From Micromonospora acroterricola (GTDB lineage Bacteria; Actinomycetota; Actinomycetes; Mycobacteriales; Micromonosporaceae), in NCBI RefSeq assembly GCF_003172955.1, contig NZ_QGKR01000189.1, positions 1 through 41,768 on the forward strand: 41,768 nucleotides of DNA. The letters run 5' to 3'. Positions 39,432 to 41,768 of the stretch are shown piece by piece. The notes beneath the pieces were generated by a model, which saw only the letters and a program-made list of their open reading frames with translations, did no database searches and was not told the origin of the DNA. Positions within the stretch are counted from its first letter, which is position 1. Each line of letters begins with the position of its first letter. Both the position numbers and the translations under genes were made by a program.

Positions 39432-40611
39432 CGAACGGCCCCCACTGGACGGGTTCCGGGTCGCCGGCCGCGCTGACCGGTTGCAGTTGTCGCGGGTCGC
39501 CGGGCCGGCCGGGGGTGGCGGTCGGCTGCCAGAGGTCACCCGACGGTGGGGCGTCCGGGCTCTCCGGAAGCGCGGCGGCCATGGCAGCCCGGCGCCGGGC
39601 CCGTCGGCTGGCGGCGATCAGCAGCGCGGCGAGCCAGCCCAGCAGCAGCGTCGCGACCAGCCCCGCGCCGGCGGCCAGCCAGCGGTCCCGGTCCAGCCCG
39701 TCGATCCGCTCGACCAGCAGGGCGTCCAGCTCACTGAGGATGACCGGCTGGAGCTGGAGGGCGGCGGTGTGCGTGTTGAGCCGGGCGGCGGCCAGCGGGC
39801 CCGGGTCCAGCGTGCCGGCGCCGGCGGACGGGGTCGAGTACGCGGCCAGCGCCTCCACCGAGCGCTGGTACGTGTCCAGCGGGGTCAGCACGTTCGCGCC
39901 CAGGTCGGTGCTCTCCGAGCTGTCCACCGCCGAGCGCAGGTTGTCGACGAGGTCGGTGGCGGGCGTCAGGGCGGCCGCCCGCACGGCGGTCAGCTCGATG
40001 AGGCTGCGGGTCCGCTCGGCGGCGGGGCGGCGGGGGGCGAGTGCGCCCAGATCGGCGAGCCGGCCGGCCAGCACCACCGCCTCGGGCAGCTCCTGACCGG
40101 CGCTGTCCTGGAGGAAGAAGGAGTCGGCGCCCGCGTCGCGCACCAGCCCGGAACTCTCCCGGACCTTGCGGTGCAGGGCCAGCAGCAGGTCGGTGAGCTC
40201 GCCGTACGCCGTGTAGGCCGCCTCCGGGTCGGTGGGGCCGCGGTCGCGCAGCGCCTCCAGTTTGGCTCGCAGCCCGTCCCAGCGTTCCTGGCTGCGCAGC
40301 TCGTCGCCGATCCGGGCGTCGACCGCGGCGGCGTCCTCGACCGCGCGGGTCAGCGCCTCGTCGCTGGCGGGACGGCCGTTGACCGCGGCGGACTGGGCCT
40401 CCACCAGCGCGTCGGTGACCGGGGCGAGGGCGCGGAGGTACTGCACGCCGAGCCGTTCCCGGGCGGCCAGCTCGCGGTCGTCGCCGGTGTGCCGCCAGGT
40501 CTGCGCGAGGAGCAGGCCCACCGGGGCCAGCAGTGCTGCGATGAGCAGCAGCGGAAGCAGCCGGCCCCACATGGACGGCCGTCGACGGACCCGCGGCGCG
40601 GGGACTGTCAT
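39421..40611 (-). CDS. Two-helix membrane protein with sensor-like external domain
   Basis: A 396-residue protein of unnamed family. TM1 (RLLPLLLIAALLAPVGLLLA, about 16-35) and TM2 (LAAGAGLVATLLLGWLAALLIAA, about 308-330) bracket a long helical external region (LGVQYLRALAPVTDALVEAQ, VDARIGDELRSQERWDGLRA) that resembles NIT/4-helix-bundle sensor domains. The cytoplasmic tail is Pro-rich with no kinase domain. Its 3' end overlaps the CvnA start by 11 bases, so it probably supplies a co-sensor for the conservon. GGAGGAG precedes the ATG by 7 bases. Confidence 0.82.
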   Translation of the reverse strand: MTVPAPRVRRRPSMWGRLLPLLLIAALLAPVGLLLAQTWRHTGDDRELAARERLGVQYLRALAPVTDALVEAQSAAVNGRPASDEALTRAVEDAAAVDARIGDELRSQERWDGLRAKLEALRDRGPTDPEAAYTAYGELTDLLLALHRKVRESSGLVRDAGADSFFLQDSAGQELPEAVVLAGRLADLGALAPRRPAAERTRSLIELTAVRAAALTPATDLVDNLRSAVDSSESTDLGANVLTPLDTYQRSVEALAAYSTPSAGAGTLDPGPLAAARLNTHTAALQLQPVILSELDALLVERIDGLDRDRWLAAGAGLVATLLLGWLAALLIAASRRARRRAAMAAALPESPDAPPSGDLWQPTATPGRPGDPRQLQPVSAAGDPEPVQWGPFDAR

Positions 40612-40985
40612 GGTGTTTCTCCTCCGGCGTCGGACGGGGGGTCGGCGCGGTGTCGGGGTTGCCGACGAGTCCCGTGCACCGGACCGGAAAACTAACCGAA
40701 CCGCCCGTTGTCCACCCCCTCACCGATGAGTCAGTTTTGCGTCAGTTCGAGCGATGTCACTTTTCGTCCGGGTTGCCGGCACGCTGTGTTCCATCGGCGG
40801 GTGTGACATGAAGGGATCGAGGTGGATATCCGCGGAAGATCGGAATTCACGGGATCCGAACTCGACTCGCTGTGCCGCGCCGGACGGTGCGCGGTCGCAT
40901 CGTGCCGAGCGCCGATCGGAGCAACCGGACGGACGTACGGCGGATCTCAGCCAACGCTCAGCCTGCGAGCCGTACCGTGTGCCGC
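40612..40985. other. Divergent promoter region, conservon versus hydrolase
   Basis: A 374-base gap, lower in GC than the coding regions. It contains a direct repeat of GTCAGTT (two copies near 40731-40748) in an AT-richer stretch with a TTTTCG run, probably holding the promoters of the minus-strand sensor/conservon operon and the plus-strand hydrolase. A 55-codon open frame at 40822-40989 was considered and not accepted as a gene. Confidence 0.5.
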
Positions 40986-41768
40986 ATGAGATCGCCGTCG
41001 CCGGCCGCGTGGTTCCGGCGTGCCCTGCCCACCCGCCGTCGCGCGATCGCCGCGGCGGCGGTCGTCGTGCTGCTGGCCGCCGCCGTGACCTGGGCGGTGT
41101 GGCCGCGAGGATCGGGCGTACGCACCGAGAGCGCGATGCTCACCGTCCGCTCCGGACCGTCCGGCGACCAGCCGGTGGACCTGGACACCACCTTCTACCT
41201 GCCGGCCGACGCGTCGTCCGGTCGAAAGGTGCCGGCGGTGCTGCTGGCCCACGGGTTCGGCGGCACCAAGGAGTCGGTGCGTTCCGACGCGGAGGAGTTC
41301 GCCGGGCGCGGCTACGCGGTGCTCACCTGGACCGCGCGGGGCTTCGGCCGCAGCGGTGGCGAGATCCACCTGGACAGCCCGGACCACGAGGTACGCGACG
41401 CGTCCCGGCTGCTGGACTGGCTGGCCGCCCGGCCGGAGGTGCGCACCGACGCCGCCGGCGACCCGAAGGTCGGTGTGGTCGGCGGCTCGTACGGCGGTGG
41501 GTTGGCGCTGCTGCTCGCCGCTCAGGACCGCCGGGTCGACGCGATCGTCCCCATGATCACCTGGAACGACCTGTCCCGGGCGTTCCTGCCGGAGAGCACC
41601 GGCGGGGCGCCGACCGAGGGCGTGTTCAAGAAGGGCTGGGCCGGCCTCTTCTTCGGCGGGGGCGGCAACGTGGGCTCGGGCCCGGCCGGCCTGTCCGGCG
41701 GGACCGCGGCCCAACCGCAGGGGGCGCCGGCCTCCGCGGGCCCGCCCAGCCCCGGGCCGGGCCCGAGC
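40986..41768 (+). CDS. Membrane-anchored alpha/beta hydrolase (S15/CocE-like), truncated
   Basis: 261 codons are visible; the gene runs off the right edge. A basic N-terminus and one hydrophobic helix (RRAIAAAAVVVLLAAAVTWAV) suggest a signal anchor. The hydrolase fold then shows DTTFYLPAD, VPAVLLAHGFGGTKES (oxyanion region), GYAVLTWTARGFGRSGGEIH and the nucleophile elbow GVVGGSYGGGLAL (G-x-S-x-G with Ser). DAIVPMITWNDLS is typical of the X-Pro dipeptidyl-peptidase S15/CocE acyl-esterase branch. The acid and His members would lie beyond the window. ATG 40986 is preceded by no strong ribosome site. Confidence 0.85.
   Translation, partial: MRSPSPAAWFRRALPTRRRAIAAAAVVVLLAAAVTWAVWPRGSGVRTESAMLTVRSGPSGDQPVDLDTTFYLPADASSGRKVPAVLLAHGFGGTKESVRSDAEEFAGRGYAVLTWTARGFGRSGGEIHLDSPDHEVRDASRLLDWLAARPEVRTDAAGDPKVGVVGGSYGGGLALLLAAQDRRVDAIVPMITWNDLSRAFLPESTGGAPTEGVFKKGWAGLFFGGGGNVGSGPAGLSGGTAAQPQGAPASAGPPSPGPGPS

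Noticed and set aside
40822..40989. 55-codon open frame whose stop overlaps the hydrolase start (ATGA)
   Set aside because: The overlap looks like translational coupling, but about a third of the third codon positions are A or T, unlike true genes here, and the ribosome site is weak. Kept as a region to recheck with ribosome profiling.

Overview
The base composition is very GC-rich, codons end almost always in G or C, GTG and TTG starts are common, and genes often overlap by ATGA or GTGA. These traits, together with conservon-type signalling genes, an actinomycete-type gas vesicle cluster and DUF3263, DUF3618 and DUF4032 proteins, point to a chromosomal segment of a filamentous actinobacterium, most likely of the Micromonosporaceae. 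This placement is by gene content and style only. I see no rRNA, tRNA, CRISPR array, prophage core or complete insertion sequence.

Layout. The left part (1-14612) is a mixed housekeeping region. It holds a truncated lipoprotein, a secreted thermolysin-type protease, a crotonase-fold enzyme, a transmembrane Ser/Thr kinase, an HNH protein, a membrane protein, a carotenoid-type FAD enzyme beside an MSMEG_6728-family gene, a TrkA/RCK ion-channel-like protein, an APC permease, a PAP2 phosphatase and a DUF4032 protein. A 950-base convergent gap (14613-15563) has no convincing gene but is packed with repeats: a two-copy 56-bp repeat, a 460-bp block bounded by perfect 13-bp inverted repeats and filled with an 8-bp satellite, and a nine-unit 24-bp tandem array.

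Next is an amino-sugar operon on the minus strand (SIS isomerase, ROK kinase, nagA) with a divergent DeoR-type regulator and shared operator-like palindromes. An ABC exporter pair follows, with a duplicated operator-like palindrome in front of it.

From 22406 to 24187 there are three small envelope-type genes (helical anchored protein, holin-superfamily protein, DUF3618 protein), then a PP2C-like phosphatase and a GNAT acetyltransferase. The gas vesicle locus (25975-31047) follows: a small protein, an SRPBCC-domain protein with a long charged tail, then gvpA, gvpF, gvpG, gvpO, gvpJ, gvpL, gvpS and gvpK. Start and stop codons are nearly all fused. A good match to a SigF/SigB-type stress promoter lies ahead of it, and a strong bidirectional hairpin closes it.

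The right part (31093-40611) is a long minus-strand run. In transcription order it holds a membrane sensor-like protein, a conservon (histidine-kinase-like protein, Roadblock protein, DUF742 protein, small GTPase), a small uncharacterised protein, a CDC48-like double AAA+ ATPase whose first ATPase domain looks inactive, and a secreted beta-propeller protein. The window ends inside a membrane-anchored alpha/beta hydrolase.

The most interesting parts are the gas vesicle locus with its stress-type promoter and extra SRPBCC and envelope genes, the neighbouring CDC48-like ATPase, and the inverted-repeat-bounded satellite block.
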